Source: Sinohyriopsis cumingii
Taxonomy: Eukaryota > Mollusca > Bivalvia > Unionida > Unionidae
Assembly (NCBI GenBank): GCA_028554795.2
Contig: JAPYKE020000555.1
Coordinates: 62,001-126,000, forward strand
DNA length: 64,000 bases
Reading direction: 5' to 3'
This document shows, in pieces, positions 48,411 to 62,414 of the stretch (position 1 is its first letter; every line of letters starts with the position of its first letter). The position numbers and the translations under genes were made by a program. The notes beneath the pieces were generated by a model. The model made no database searches. It was not told the DNA's origin and saw only the letters and a program-made list of their open reading frames with translations.

Positions 48411-50429
48411 AATGGATTATTAAATTACTTCAGAAATCAAAACTAATTCTATAGTTAGACAACTTAGGCATTGATCTTCCGATTTTATAACAATTCTTCC
48501 AGCAATATTGCCGTTTCTTGGTAAGACAACATTTGCTTTAATATAAACTCATCAGATTGCACTACTTTATTTTGATGATCACACTGTCATCTTCCTCCAC
48601 TTTCCTAGTAATTGTTGTCGGAATTCCAAATGCACGTTTACGATTGTGAAAAAATCCAAATAATCATAACTGGCCTATCACAAGTTAAACATTATATAAT
48701 GTTCTGAATTCCAATAGTTTTGAATCTCCTGATATAATACAATAATGCAATCCATAACGTCTTTGAAAAATCCAAAGTAATGTATTGATCCTACAGTCAG
48801 TGAACACTTTATTAATTCCAATGAATGTTTCAGATTAATAACTCATCTTGAATCATGTCTGCTTTCAACAACTGTAAACTATTATCGAAATTGATACTCA
48901 AATATTGATTTAAAATAGGAATTGATTTTTTATATCAAATACTTGCTTATACACATCTTCACTTCACCTATAATTAAATAGAATGTGCAACATTCCAACA
49001 GAAAAACCTAATCTAATTGTAAATGCAATGGAAACATTTTGCTTACACCTTACAATCATAGACAAACGTTAACTATGTAAACATTCTGTTTACAAATAAA
49101 GTCATGCACAAAATGAAGCACTCATTATTAATTAATATAATTAACTATATAAAACGATATTATCACAGAGACGGATAGCAAGAAATATTGCATTTTCAAT
49201 TCAAGTACATCTGTAAATTGTTTCGATAAAGTGGAAAGCTGATTAACTCAACCGCATTGTCACGATGCATAGAGACAATAAGCTTACGACACCGCCAATC
49301 TACGGCCAGGAACTTGGCGTCACTCGGATACCACAGTGATGGCGATTTAAAAATGCACCAGTGAGTGAATATGAATCAGTTTATCATATTCTGTAAGGTA
49401 AAAAAACAATTATAATACTCCCCGGGTAACGCTACATGCCCTAACGAAATCCAGCTACCTTTTCGTTCATATTTAATGCATGGCATTTTCGTGAAGATGT
49501 AATCCCTGTTGCAAAATATCGAACTATCAACACCAAATAAAAAGTTATGTATATCCGGAATTCTTTTTTAGAAGTATCATCTTACCACAAATGGAAATCA
49601 AAATAGTGCACGGCAACCAAAGGAAATAACTGGTCAGTCAGAAAGGGTCAGAACATTCCATCGGTCTCATCAGGGTTTTCTTCTTAGGGAAATCAATCTA
49701 TAATATAAACTGGGCAATAGTGTTAGAGGAACAGATTGTATTGATTTATTTTATTTTGCGGTGAATAAGATCGCAAAACTTGAAGACGATGAATTAAGAC
49801 AGAAATATGCAAAACCTACAATTTTCACAATGGAAGAACATTACTTTACTATAAGAGAAGCATGTTACATCTGTGAAAATCCAACCGGCATAAAATAAAA
49901 AAATAAAAAAGCAAGATATCGAATCATGATCATTTATCAAACAAGCAAATAGGTCCAGCACCTAATATGATAGAATTTCATATGTTCAAAATATTTAACA
50001 CAATTTAATCAGAATTTGGTAGATTATGTCAGTTATCAGGTCATTATTTAATATCGTACAGACAATCAGTGAAACATTTTTTAATTACACAAGGAATCCA
50101 AGGTTGATTCTTTCTGGAAGAATGTAAAGATATACCAGTTGACAGATACTTACATTTTTGAAGTTTTGTACAAGACACGATGGAAGTTATAAGTGATTAA
50201 ATATTGAAACGAGGTTATTATTTAATGTAAGATAAATAGAACAGGCCGGAAAGACAAGTACTAGATCTTTAATTACACCCAAATAGTTAAGGAAAGATGT
50301 TAATACATACTATTACATCAATATCTTTGAATGGTTCTGTTGAATTGCGACATCACATTAACTGACATAAAGATTGGTAATATTGTTGATCTCAAGGGAA
50401 GATAAAACCTGAGACGTATTTGGGTTGGG

Positions 50430-50792
50430 TATGATATTTTTATTCGAAGGAAAGATTATCTCCATACTTGTACTGCACAGTGGAAACTATCACAATCTAC
50501 AACCAAGGTGGTTGATGACCCGAAAGAAGTAAATAGACATATAGACATACAGATAGACAGAAAGGGATAGAGAGATAAAGAGAGAACGAGAGAGAAGGAA
50601 AAGAAATACGGCTTACACGACCTCTGACCAACAGAGTGTTCGAGAAAGCGTGAAGCAACCAGGTGATGCTCACATTCCGACATTCTGAGTTCGATCAGTC
50701 CCACGATTCTATGATGAACATTGTTTTGTCGGTATAACAGAACAGCTAATTGAATTTCCTATACATTCTGTAATTTATTTATCTATGAGAAA

Positions 50793-50795
<3 letters not shown>
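50430..50795. other. Unit tail segment with GACA/GAGA-rich stretch
   Basis: Homologous to 61260..61640 in copy C. The minus-strand frames at both places share (M/L)SECE and VASxxL. Because indels in the simple repeat change the downstream frame, I read this as shared repeat ancestry and not a conserved protein. Confidence 0.6.

Positions 50796-50880
<85 letters not shown>
50796..50880. repeat. (TA)n microsatellite at the right end of copy B
   Basis: Pure TA. It marks the end of homology to copy C and abuts a LINE tail. Confidence 0.98.
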
Positions 50881-50884
<4 letters not shown>

Positions 50885-51330
50885 ACAATATTAATGAGGA
50901 CTTTGTATAGCGCCTAATCTTTAGAAGCTTGTAGCTCTTTACAACATTGGACAGCACCTATATAATGATATGGTTACAAAAAACAAACACTATGCAATTA
51001 GAAAACATGCTGAAAATATTTAAGATAAGGAAATAGTATTAGGTCTTTAGGTTTGTTCTTGCAGTCGAAATAGGTGCGTTTTAAGAGCACTCTTGAATGG
51101 GATAACTGTTGTCTTTGTGTCTAAGTTCAGTGGGCAATTCGTTCCACGTTGCTGGGCCCTGAGGTTCAATATAACGTTGTCCATATGACTTCATTTACAT
51201 AGTGGGAATAATGAGAATGCTATTGTCAGAAGAGGAGCGTATGTATCTTGCTGATGTGTACACATGGGTGAGGTCGGATTGGTGTGTTGGACTGGAGCCC
51301 GTCAGTGATACGTAGCACAGATAACAAATT
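50881..51330 (-). pseudogene. CR1/L2-like LINE 3' end, 5'-truncated
   Basis: On the minus strand the text LTHVYTSARYIRSSSDNSIL (about 51268..51209) leads, after a stop, to GPATWNELPTELR (about 51158..51120) and then, in a shifted frame, KRTYFDCKN. This is the conserved C-terminal end of ORF2 in CR1/L2-type LINEs. The 3' end carries TTAGGCGCTATACAAAGTCC followed by a TATT-type tail next to (TA)n, again typical. It is a dead fragment; the rest of the ORF is absent. Homology may continue to about 51470. Confidence 0.8.
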
Positions 51331-51953
51331 TTGTTTGATTCTGGATCGAATGGATAGCTAGTGTAGGTTACAGAACAATGCATTACCGAATTGTTCCACC
51401 TGTTATCGAGACAACTCAATTTATATACTCTGAGTACCACTGTCGAATCTTCGGCGATTATTTCGAACATGCTGTGTAACCAGATCTACTTAGCCTATAA
51501 AAAGATATACAGGGAATTGACCATGACTGAGGCAAGGTGTCTGGAGAAATTATTGCTATATTGCCAAAAGTTTCAAAATAATAAGAATAGTGAAGATGTG
51601 TGATAAGTTTTAACTAACTTTGGTTAACAACTCCAACGGCCATTTGCAGGGTCGTCCAGATCTCTATAAAAGAAAGATATTAATCTTAAATGTCAAAAGC
51701 GATTTTGTGTTTGTATGGTGTGTGTATTGAAACACTTTTACCCGTATCTTCGAATAGTATGTGTATGTATGTAAGTGTTATGTATGTTTATTTTTCTTTT
51801 CAGTTTTTTAATTTTATTTCAGTATATGCAATTGTAATGAAAGATTGTGTATTGGACTTAACCTTCTCCAAAATATGTTTATTTTCTACTAAAAAAGGAA
51901 GTATTGGTTTGTTTTATTCTTTAAATAGCAAAAATATTCACTATGTCTATCTA

Positions 51954-52025
51954 CTGCAAACATCGTAGCGATATGACTGTAAAATTGTTAAAGCTACTTT
52001 CAAAATCCAAATCACACACACACGT
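51954..52025 (+). mobile_element. 5'-truncated SINE tail
   Basis: CTGCAAACATCGTAGCGATATG, ACTGTAAAATTGTTAAAGCTAC and AAAATCCAAATCACACACA match the tail of the SINE at 9308..9658 (reverse strand there), ending in (CA)n. The tRNA head and core are missing. Confidence 0.85.
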
Positions 52026-52984
52026 GCATACTTTATTTATATCGGTTTCATATCAGGATTATTATTAACAGAAGTAAACATGTTTATGTTAGGTCTAGAT
52101 CTACGTTTTTGGACTTCCCATACAATTTACCTGGCGTACTTCACATAGCCTAGGTTATATATTATAATTTTAGTAGCTGACTTTCTACTTATGACTAACA
52201 TTTTTCTGCGGGCTATTTTCCATTACGTAATTTTTTTTTATATAGAAAATGTTAAATGTGAGCTGATTTCAAGTAGACGACAATAACTGTCACTGGAACA
52301 AATAGTCATTCGGACTTTAAGATCTAACATAATCAAGTTTGTATTATTGTTGTATCCAGAAGTTGCTATTGGCTGGAACGTATTTCTTCAAATTATATAA
52401 TTCACTGATTATTCTCTGGAAGTACAAAGTCTTTATAACAAATAATATTTTTGGGCAGAGACATTCATTGGAATTTATAGTGAAATCAAACTTGGAAACA
52501 TTTTACTGTGTTTTAACAAACGAATGTTGGTACAACAATACGATACAGGCATATGAACATCTTCAGCTTTGGATTTAAATATGATTTCCACTAAAGTTAA
52601 TTCAGAGTTATATTATTAAGACTTGTGTTTGTAATTCTATATTATTTCGTGATTTATTTCGCAATAGCATAAGTGCTTTTTCATTTTATCATTTTTACTT
52701 TGTATTTAGGGAAAACATTTATTTGTCGAATTTTACAAAGCTTGTTGCTTTTCATTCTTTTCTGTTACTTTTTAAAAGCAAAGAGTCGTAAAAGAAAACG
52801 GTGTAGTAGTGTTTGGTATCTAGAAACACCTCCTACCTTTCTAAGTGATAGTATGTTTGTGTGAAAGTATGTATCCACAGTTCGCACTCTTTTCGTTGGA
52901 TGGTAGAGGGAGGTGTTTGGTTTTTATATGTGGAATGTTTGAATGGCTGATACACCTATTTTAACATTACTATTCCTTTTTGAC
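52026..52984. other. AT-rich spacer with one dispersed-motif copy
   Basis: Short frames without motifs. It contains the minus-strand dispersed motif at 52690..52745 and is otherwise featureless. Confidence 0.5.
52690..52745 (-). repeat. Dispersed motif copy, minus strand
   Basis: The reverse complement reads AGCTTTGTAAAATTCGACAA, then TTTTCCCTAAATACAAAG, very close to the 27911 copy. Confidence 0.7.
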
Positions 52985-53993
52985 CCCATAAGCACTTTGG
53001 ACCATATAAAAACTAAGGCCCTGTGGACAAATCTAGCATAGGATTTCTCGTTCGACCCGATAACGCCTCCAGCAGGTGAACCTATGCGCTATAGTTAACC
53101 GTATAATAACACACCTATGTTAAACCTATGGACTAGTTTAGCATGGCATTTCCATACGTCTCATATAATGGGGCATATTGAAGCCAACTCAAACAATGTT
53201 ACTATTCACCAACCATATTCATAACCAGTTAAACATAGGATTTCTCGTGTGACCCCATACAGCCTCCCACTTGTTAACGTTTTGGTTAAAGTTAATTCCC
53301 GTTCGTTTGACCTTCATTACTTTCTTCTTTCTGCTACCGATAGCTTAATAGTACACCGCTAACTTGAAATACCTACTGAGCGATGTCTGTAATTCAGGTT
53401 AATTTCTTAAAGTAGGCAAAGATAACAATAAAGAGATCGACAAATTCACCTTCAGGGTAAACAGCACATATGACTGATTAATCCACAAAAAGGGCCTTAG
53501 ACTGTGCATACCTACAAATATATTACTCATAATCAAAAATATGCCAAAGTTCTTGCTACGACAGACATTCGGTATAAAATCTGATGGTCACATGATAAAT
53601 TTTTCTTTTCATCATACAGGTGAATACAATTTCTAACGCAATCGCAAATTTATTCTGCAAGAAAAGAGATCACTATTTTTAATCTACTAAATCTGAGCAC
53701 AGAGTGATGAATACTGATGGGAAGTAAATTAATATTTGCAAAGTAATAGAATGTATAAAATTTTCATTAAATGTAATTTCCTCATAAGTTTAGAAAGAAC
53801 AAACACGTATCTTTTATTCAATATGAAGATTATAATTGGCAAGATCATAGTGTTGCCTTATCAATGAACTTGAATTTGTAGACATCCTATCTAATCAACA
53901 GAAACATAGTCTGTCTTTGGATACTTTTAGGGGTGATTTTATTAGTAATTCTGTCTCTTTACTTGTTTCTGCGGATGGAACGGGTACGCCTGT

Positions 53994-54019
53994 GGGGGGG
54001 GGGGGAAGGGGGAGGGAGG
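53994..54019. repeat. Poly-G-rich run
   Basis: A G run of about 14 bases, then AAGGGGGAGGGAGG. Copy B has a separate G run at about 39895..39908. Confidence 0.9.
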
Positions 54020-54954
54020 TGCTGCGAGAGTGGTGACAGACGGAGAAGGTTGATCGTGTAAAACTCTCAAATATCATTAAAAAATCCCGATGAAAATATT
54101 CCACTCTTATATCGTGTTAATGAGGACAAGACAAACGTATCCGTCCTCAACGCTTAGTTTAAAATATATGACTTAAATTGAAGAAGATGTCATATGACAT
54201 TATTATTAATCGTACAAAAAAGAAGATGCGTGGAATAGGGTGGGTATGGAAAATATTTCTTGCGAATTACTCCGCTGATCAAATATTTTAGTGCCCTCAG
54301 TTCATTTTGTCACGAAAGGAGAACCCTCAACCTCCAAAAAGTGTTTCAGATAATTTTACAAACAATGCAAAAAGAACTTGAAGTTGTCTGAAAATATAAA
54401 CAATACTTATAAAAAGTTAAATCATTTTTGAAACGACGAAAGGTTCTACTCGTATGTACTCGTATGTATTTTCACAGCCCGGCATATTTACCAATGGTAT
54501 CGATATCTACAGGGGGTCATTGGTTCTCATTTCGGGTCAGATAGAATATAGTTTAAAACCATACGCTGGCTCCGAATGTGCATTTCCCCAGTGCTAGCAT
54601 CACAACAACTATGAATTCCAGTTTAAGCTATAAAAAGATTTGTTTCCAATCACACAATGGACAAACTACTTATTATTTGTTTAAATCTAGGTAAAATATC
54701 CCTTACATTTCAACAAAATTCACAACTGATTACACTTTGTCAATTATGGGTCACGTGCATTCAAAGCTATGCCGTAAATAGCATCGTCTTATATTTCACC
54801 AAGCCCTTTCCTCTTCATCGGAGAATGTTACTACATCTATCCGAGCCTTGTGATTTTCATCGATTCCCTTTTCAAAGGAAATCTGCTTACCTAACAGCTC
54901 TGTTCACTTAATAAATGTTTAAAAAAATCAATCTTGTATGGCGTCGACGTCAAC

Positions 54955-55175
54955 CAATCTATCTATCTATCTATCTACTTATATATCTATTTGTGTCGAT
55001 CTATTTATCTATATATCAGTTCATCTGTTTTTCTTTTTTTATTTCCATCCTTTCATTTGACTATCCATCAGTCCATCCAGCTGTCTCTTCATCCATCCAT
55101 CCATGTATAAATATGTCTGTCTCTCTGTCTATCTAGCAATCTATAAATCTTACTCTATCCAGAGAGAGAAAGAGA
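54955..55175. repeat. TCTA/TCCA simple region, copy C
   Basis: Counterpart of the simple regions in A and B, ending in GAGA repeats. Confidence 0.93.
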
Positions 55176-55474
55176 GAGAGAATGCATACACCATGGCCTT
55201 TCTGTAGCTTCTATTTTGAATTTTTAAAACAACTGTTTAACTGAAGTTTTTTAATCGCTTTTCCAAGATAACTAAATATGCAATTGTTTTATGTATGTAA
55301 ATATATATATACATTCATTATATTTATATATAACAAAAAATCTATCTTCTATATCTATCTAATGTACTTTGATTGCTAAGACGATTTGGTTATTCATTGC
55401 TTTGAATTTCCTTTGTAGTACAAATTGAGTTTGCTCTCTTCAGTATACAAAACAACTATTGGATCAAGTCGTTG

Positions 55475-55477
<3 letters not shown>

Positions 55478-55505
<28 letters not shown>
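55478..55505. repeat. (CT)n microsatellite
   Basis: Pure CT within half-repeat alpha of copy C; absent at the same point in A and B. Confidence 0.95.
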
Positions 55506-56368
55506 GTAACCTATAATTATTGCGATTATTTGATAAAGGTAGTTAACTGAGTTCGTGTTTCCTCTTTATATTCCCTCATTCCTTTACAGGTTTCTATTCT
55601 ACTTTAGTCTGCTTGATTATTATACCAAGTTGTTATGAGTTTAATAAAGGGTCATTGTTGGAAAACAGTCTCTCTGTTATCCACTGTAAAAGGTGATTTC
55701 GGCGTTCTCACTTGCGTCACTAGTATTTGTCTTCTATTTACTCAAGCAAAGTCCTTATAAATATATTGTACTGAAGGTACAAAAGTAAGTATGCACTTAT
55801 TGGGAAAATTAGGTCTTACCGGTTATACCAAAGTACAGTGTTTAAGATAGTAGAAGACAATTTTTAACAATATAAACTTAATGGTCAATCTTTGTTTGTT
55901 TTCTGATTGAAGATCAATTTCTTTTTTAGTTTTGAGAATTTCAGTAACGATAGAACAATTATTTAAACGAACGTTTGAAAAGGGTACCAAATCGTTGTAC
56001 TTTTAAATATAGGATCAGGCCTAATTAAGAGAAGGTATGCCCATTAACAATCTTGTCAACGCTTGTTGTTCTGAAAGTTTTAGATCGCATTTGATCATTT
56101 ATTCCTAATTGTTCTATAAAAGTGCCGCAGTTATCATAACCTTACATTCTTCATCGTCGCACATTTATATGGAAATCGGGTCCCCATACAGCTATATTTG
56201 CTTCAAAAATTGTTTTAAAAATGAATCTAATATGACATCGACGTGGAAAGTAAATGTACCCACTAAAAATCCAATACCAATGAAATTTTGAGGTAAAGTG
56301 ATAGTGACATATGACACACATTTATAATGTTTATATTCTTAATTCACTGATGAAGTCGCATTAGCCTC

Positions 56369-56372
<4 letters not shown>

Positions 56373-56455
<83 letters not shown>
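56373..56455. repeat. (TA)n microsatellite
   Basis: Pure TA, followed by TCTA units. It sits where A/B have short TCTA repeats (35640). Confidence 0.98.
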
Positions 56456-56458
<3 letters not shown>

Positions 56459-58009
56459 GGTCTATCTATCTATCTATCTAATCAAGAATTCAAGAAAACC
56501 TTTTTTGTCGCATTTATTTTAAGTTTTAATGTATATCCCATATATCAAGAGCAATTCGCTATTTCTTCTTTGCTCATTTGCTAGTAGTAATAGTAACGGT
56601 AGTACCGGTAATAGTAGTAGCAGTAATAACAGTAGGTTATGATTTTCTATTTTTCCTTTTGATCGTCAGCGATTTCTATATCATAGCCGTTAATGTTCTA
56701 TTGCTGCCGCTACTGTTATTACCTCTACCCTAACTTTTCCTCAGAGACTGTTTACCCCCTACGATATACAATTGTACAATGATTTAATGATACAATGCTT
56801 TTTTAAAACTTTTTTATCGTACGAAATGAGTTTTTTTCTCTCTCCAGCATGACAAAGAGGTATTGTGTCAAGTCTTTGATGGCTGACTCTAAACCATCCT
56901 TCAATTATTGTAGTCATTTTATAAGGTTGTTAACTTAGTTGCCGAGTCCCTTTGTATTCCATCACCCTTTGTTGCAGGCTCCTCTTGACTAAGTTGTTAT
57001 ACGTTTAAGAAGTGTTCCTTGTTGGAGAGCAAATTCTCTATTAATCATTGTCAAAGGTATAATTTCCATGTCACCTGCGCTACAGGTATGTGTCGTCAAG
57101 GAAAAACAAAATACATATACCATACTCATTGTCAAAACATTAAGTTTGTACTTTTTTGGAAACTAAGATCATAGCGCTACCTCTGAGTGAAATTTATAAT
57201 AAAATAGAAAAGGAAAACTATTGTTTATAATTTGAACTTCCAAGCAAAGGTTTGCTAGCTTGTTAGTTTGTCTCTATTTGAAGAAGATTGTTTGCCTTTC
57301 AGTTATGAGCTCTTGAATATAGAAAGAATATTTTATTTGTTAAACATTAACAATAGTTCCAAACCTTTGTTTTTCTCCCTCAGTATGGTCATATAGTTAA
57401 GAGAAAGCATCAACGTTAACAGTCTTGTCAACTCTTCTTACTCTGAAAGTTTACGATCGCATTATTTGTAATTTGGAATAAGTTGGATAAATATTCAATT
57501 ATTTAAGTTTTAATCGTTAGTATCTAGTCATTTGTAAAAATGTATTTATTACAAAACACGACCCTAAGCTGAGAAGTGTGAGGAATGTTGTGTGTGGCAG
57601 TATTTAGAAAAAAGGGTAATGACAGTTGTCTGTGGAAGTGTTTAGAACAAAAAAAAAACAAATACACATAATGAAATATGTCGGTCGTCTTTCCACTTAA
57701 TTTTCAGATTGCAAATACTCCAACCTGGAGTATTTATAACCAAAAGGTTTAGGTGAATTAGTGCTTATCAAAACAACATTCAAGCTATAGCTTTGACAAG
57801 CTAAACAGCACAACAATTAATAGACACACACGAAAAGTATATCAAACAGTGTGATGTTTCTTGCAACATTTAAAAACAAAAATTCTTATAAAAAGAGAAA
57901 GTACTAATAAAACTCCAAAGACACAATCATGACAAATAAAAGTCAAAGGAAGCATAAAAAGGGACACTCCACCTTTTAGGATAACATTTCGGTTGACAAT
58001 AATATCTTC

Positions 58010-58049
58010 ATTTTTTATTCTTTATTTATTTATTTATTTATTTATTTAA
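58010..58049. repeat. (TTTA)n microsatellite
   Basis: About eight TTTA units. Confidence 0.95.
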
Positions 58050-59489
58050 GGAAAACAAATTTAGTTAACAAGCACAGGATGCTATGATATGTTTACGAAG
58101 AAAAAGTATATTTGCTTCAGCTTGTACATTTCACTAGAATGTGTTTTCAGAAGAAGCATCCAAATGTGAAAATAGTCAGGGAAGTGATGTTGGTTTGTAA
58201 TATTTGTGTAAATTTCAACTTCAAATGCTTAAAAAGTCAAATTCATTAGTAAAGACAACGAAACATAGAATTTAATTGACGATCCATCATAAAAAGGAAA
58301 TAACGGACTTTGGTATTTATTTATGAATCAGTAAATGTCTGCCTGAAGGGAAAATTCTCCTGACAGGTTTGTCTATTTTCATTTATTTATGGCATGGCAT
58401 TCTTCTCAAGGAGTTGCTCTACAGCAATCGAAAGTTATATAGATAACACAAACATTTTAGTTTTCAAACGATTCGTGTCATTTAGTTTTCCACATTGAAG
58501 ATCTGCTTCAAATCAAAATGATATTGACTCAATACTAATAGTATTTCCTCAATGGTGCATAATTTCAAATTCCGTTTTAATTATAATATGTAATATTCAA
58601 CATCCTTTGTCGGAACTTACGTTATTAAAAAGACGGTGCTGTACATTTGTTTCATAATTCAAGTAAACGTAACTAATTATACTTAATTCTGGTCGTACAA
58701 TTCTCTGCAAAAATATAAATTATGTCATCATCTTCTTCGTCATCAAATATTTTCAACTCAATTTGCATTTTAAGTTGCTAGAGAAGAAACAAACAATCAA
58801 TCTTACTATATGTCTTTAATGACTAGCTTTTAAGCGTGAACGACTGATACGTTTCATTCAGCCAAGGAAGTAAGTTGAGTTTACTTGTATTGTTGACACA
58901 AATCATACCATTTTCTATCGTGCTATGTTTTCCATCGTGCTATGGACATTTTAGCCTATCTATGGTACCATGAATCTTTTCAAATACTTCACAGACGTTT
59001 GCCAAGCAATTTTATTTGAATCGGATGTCACGTACAACAAAAGCACTTTAATGATAGAAACATTGCTGAATCAGGAAAGTGTATGCAGATAGATGTTTTA
59101 TGAAACTGGAGCCTAATATGTTTCTAACAAGATTTACAACCGAAGGAAAGAGGCTAGAGAAATGCAATGTTAAAAACCGACAATGAGCAGAATTCATTCC
59201 AATATATAAAGTGTGAGTTAATAATTTATATGTTCATAACTTTGGAGAAAACTCTTCTTTAGAGTTTACATATAGCTCATTCAATAACTCAGACAGGTTC
59301 ACAATTAATCCATCATTAAATTACTTCGAAGATCAAAAATAATTCTGTAGTAAGGAAACATAGGCATTGAACTTCTCCTATTGTATAAACTATTCCTCCA
59401 GCATTGGTACCATTTGTTCATGAGACAACTAGGTCTTGTTATTTTATGATATTTTTTCTAATATGACTTCATCATATAGTTTATTTTGA

Positions 59490-59672
59490 AAAGCACAATA
59501 TAAACACAAAAGCACAGTATGAACACAATACGAACACAGAAAGCACAATATGAACACAATACGAACACGAAAAGCACAATATGAACACAATATAAACACA
59601 CTACGAACACAGAAAGCACAATAAGAACACAATATCAACACAATACGAACACAGAAAGCATAATATGAACAC
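59490..59672. repeat. Minisatellite, unit about 31 bp (AGAAAGCACAATATGAACAC)
   Basis: Five to six units, each AGAAAGCACAATATGAACAC followed by AATACGAACAC, with small changes. It is unique to copy C. The minus-strand Cys/Ser/Tyr frame across it is an artefact. Confidence 0.92.
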
Positions 59673-59883
59673 AGGTCAGTTTGTACTTTTCATACAGCTG
59701 TCTAAAAATGTTTGTTAACAACCCTTTGACATAACTGAATTCAACGAGCTTATTCAACCAACAAAACTCAGAATATATTCTATCATTCCAGAAAATTCTG
59801 AATAGATTCAGAAACGTCCAGTATATTTTAAGACTCTCTAATTCTTAAAATAACAGAACAGAAATAAAGTGAAACTAACAATT

Positions 59884-59920
59884 TAAGTAAAATCAACACG
59901 CAGTTTATTTCCCTACGGTG
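59884..59920 (+). repeat. Dispersed motif copy, diverged
   Basis: AAGTAAAATCAACACGCAG then TTTATTTCCCTACGG; the weakest member of the set. Confidence 0.45.
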
Positions 59921-61639
59921 CAAATACAAATTCAAAATGCTCTTTCAATATTGGGAACACATTCCAAATAATCATAAATGTCTTGTAGCAAGTCAAAAGA
60001 ATATAGAATGTTCCGAATAAATTATAATAGTCTTAAATCCTGGTTTAACACAATGATGCAATCCATATCATCTTTGAATGTGTTCACAAAATTCTAATGT
60101 AATGTGTTAGTCATACCCTCAATGAACACTTTTTTAATTCAAATGAATTTTTTCAATAAATAATTCACCTTGAATCATCTAATTTCAATAACACAACTGA
60201 AAACTCTTATAAAACTAGAGTTCCACATGACTTAAAATACGAATGAAATATTTGTTTAGCAAATCCATATTTATACACATTTTCACTTAACCTATAATAT
60301 AATAGAATTTGAAAATATCAAAGAAAAAAACTAGTGCAGCAATCTTTGAGTCCGAATTTCCAACGTCACAAATAATCTCCAGATAACGCTACACGTGACA
60401 ACGAAATCCAACTGCATTTTAGTTCATATTTAAAGCATGGGCATTTTCCTACAAATACAACGATAATGGCTTTCTATCAATACCAAAATATAGTTATGTA
60501 AATGTTGAATTGTGAGTATACAGTATCATGTCACAGGCAACAAAAGAAATAACTGGACAGTCAAAAAGGTTAAGAATATTCCATCCGTGTTTTCAGGGTT
60601 TGCTTGTAAATCATTTCAAAAGATATACCCATCAATAGTTTACAGACGAACATATTTTATTGAGATATTTTATTTTGCGTTGAATAAAATCACAACACCT
60701 ATAATGTTCACAACGGAAGAAGAATAATTCTTTACTAAAAGAGATGAATATCACATCTTTGAAGATCCCATCTACATATAATACACAGAATATTTTTCAA
60801 AGCATGATAATGAACCATGATCACCCAACCTACATGTATCGAAATCCAGACAACCATTAATATGACTTTAATTACTTATATCCAAACTATAACTTAATTT
60901 AATCAGAACTTGGTAGATTATGCCAGTTATCTGTTCATGGTAGATTAGTTCAGGAATGAAAGAAGATATACTAGTTGACAGGTACTTAAGTTTGTTTTAA
61001 GTTTTAGCTTTATCAGGAAGTTGTTACAAACAACGGCGGACATTATAAGTGATTAAACATTGAAATGAGATCAGTATATAATGGAAGGTAAACAGATTAG
61101 GACGCAAACATGTGCCAGATCTTTAATTGCACCCAAATAGCTGAGGAACGATTCTTAATATACTAAGACATCTATAGATTCTAATGGTTCTTTTGAATTG
61201 CGATAAGGCATTATCTGACGAACTCAGATGTGAATAGTGTTGCTCTCAGGAGGAGCAAAAACGTGACAGGTATTTAGGCTGGGTATTATAATTTTATTTA
61301 AAGGAAGAAATAGCTCCAAACGTGTACTGCACAGTGAAAGAGAGCACAGTCTACAACCAAGACGGTTGATGACATAAAAGGACGAGAGAGAAAGAGAGAG
61401 AGAGACATACGGCAGCTCCGACCTATTACCAACCGTGATCTGGAGATAGATGGAAGCCACCGAGCGACGCTCACATTCAGACAATTTTAGTTTGATCAAT
61501 CACTCGATTATATGATGAAATTTGTTTTGAAAGCATAACAGAATGACTAATTTAATTTCGTTTTAATTAAATATCTTCAATAACTACAGTAAATCTATCG
61601 CTAATAGCAAATGAATCATTCAAAAGTCGTGTTCAATTT

Positions 61640-61642
<3 letters not shown>

Positions 61643-61730
<88 letters not shown>
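61643..61730. repeat. (TA)n microsatellite at the right end of copy C
   Basis: Pure TA at the point where homology to copy B also ends in (TA)n. Confidence 0.98.
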
Positions 61731-61732
<2 letters not shown>

Positions 61733-62406
61733 TTTTAATGTTTACTCGATCCGGGCAACAACACATGGTCGATCATCTCTTAGATAACGATAAATAAAAT
61801 AACATAGGAAGTAGGGATTCTCTTCAACATACCTTCTGTCAAACAGGAGAAATTAGTTATAAAGGTAACGATACATGTTATCATTGTCAGGAAAAGGATA
61901 TTGGTCTTCTGAGAACCCTACGAAGACACAGAATAAGTCTAAGGAGAGGTGGGATGAGGAAAGGTCTTCAGAAACAAAACACAATCCCGTTCAAGTCAAG
62001 AAATCTAAGAACTCAAGACAAGTAATTCAAGTTAGTTTGGTAAAGTAAGTAAATATAACAAATACAGATCTCAAGATTCACATTCAAGTAAACAGTACAT
62101 ATGATGATTAACTTTAGAAATGACGGTCGGTTAGGCAAACCTACATAAATATTTCTCACAATGAAAAGTATGCCTACAACAGAACTCTATATAAAGGGAT
62201 TATAATGGTAACCACACTATACATTGTGCTTGTTACCATATACGCAAATTTTCCGATACGTTTGTCAACTTATTCTGCAAGAAAATAGATTGCGGATTAT
62301 TATTTTAAAAAAATGATGGCACAGAATGGCAGTTAATGAAGTGAAGTAAATCATATATTGCAAAGTAAGAAAACATATAAAATATCCTCAAATTTAATTT
62401 TCTTAT

Positions 62407-62414
62407 AACGCACA
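62407..62414. repeat. MITE target-site duplication, left
   Basis: AACGCACA, repeated at 62607..62614. Confidence 0.9.

Larger units (their letters stand above)
38202..50880 (+). repeat. Tandem unit copy B (about 12.7 kb with insertion)
   Basis: It matches copy A from 38206 to about 47166. A 1.24-kb insertion follows, then A-like sequence again (48411..48640), and then about 2.2 kb absent from A but present, diverged, in copy C (59950..61730). It ends in a (TA)n tract. Differences from A include an extra ~80 bp at 42533..42612, about 130 bp kept at 45722..45850 (lost in A but present in C), loss of one fold-back arm at 43413, and different microsatellites. No gene was found. Confidence 0.93.
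52985..61730 (+). repeat. Tandem unit copy C (about 8.7 kb, diverged)
   Basis: Starts with AGCATAGGATTTCTCGTTCGA (A: 29508) and follows the unit order: TCTA region (54955..55170), half-repeat alpha (55380..55860), alpha-prime (56745..57110) and the unit tail shared with B (59950..61730). It lacks the ~2.6-kb block of A/B (32920..35560), including the SINE and fold-back 2. It also lacks the first ~500 bp of A. Divergence is much higher than between A and B, so this copy separated earlier. Confidence 0.88.

Noticed and set aside
59444..59641. Cys/Ser-rich 65-codon frame
   Set aside because: Translation of the 31-bp minisatellite.
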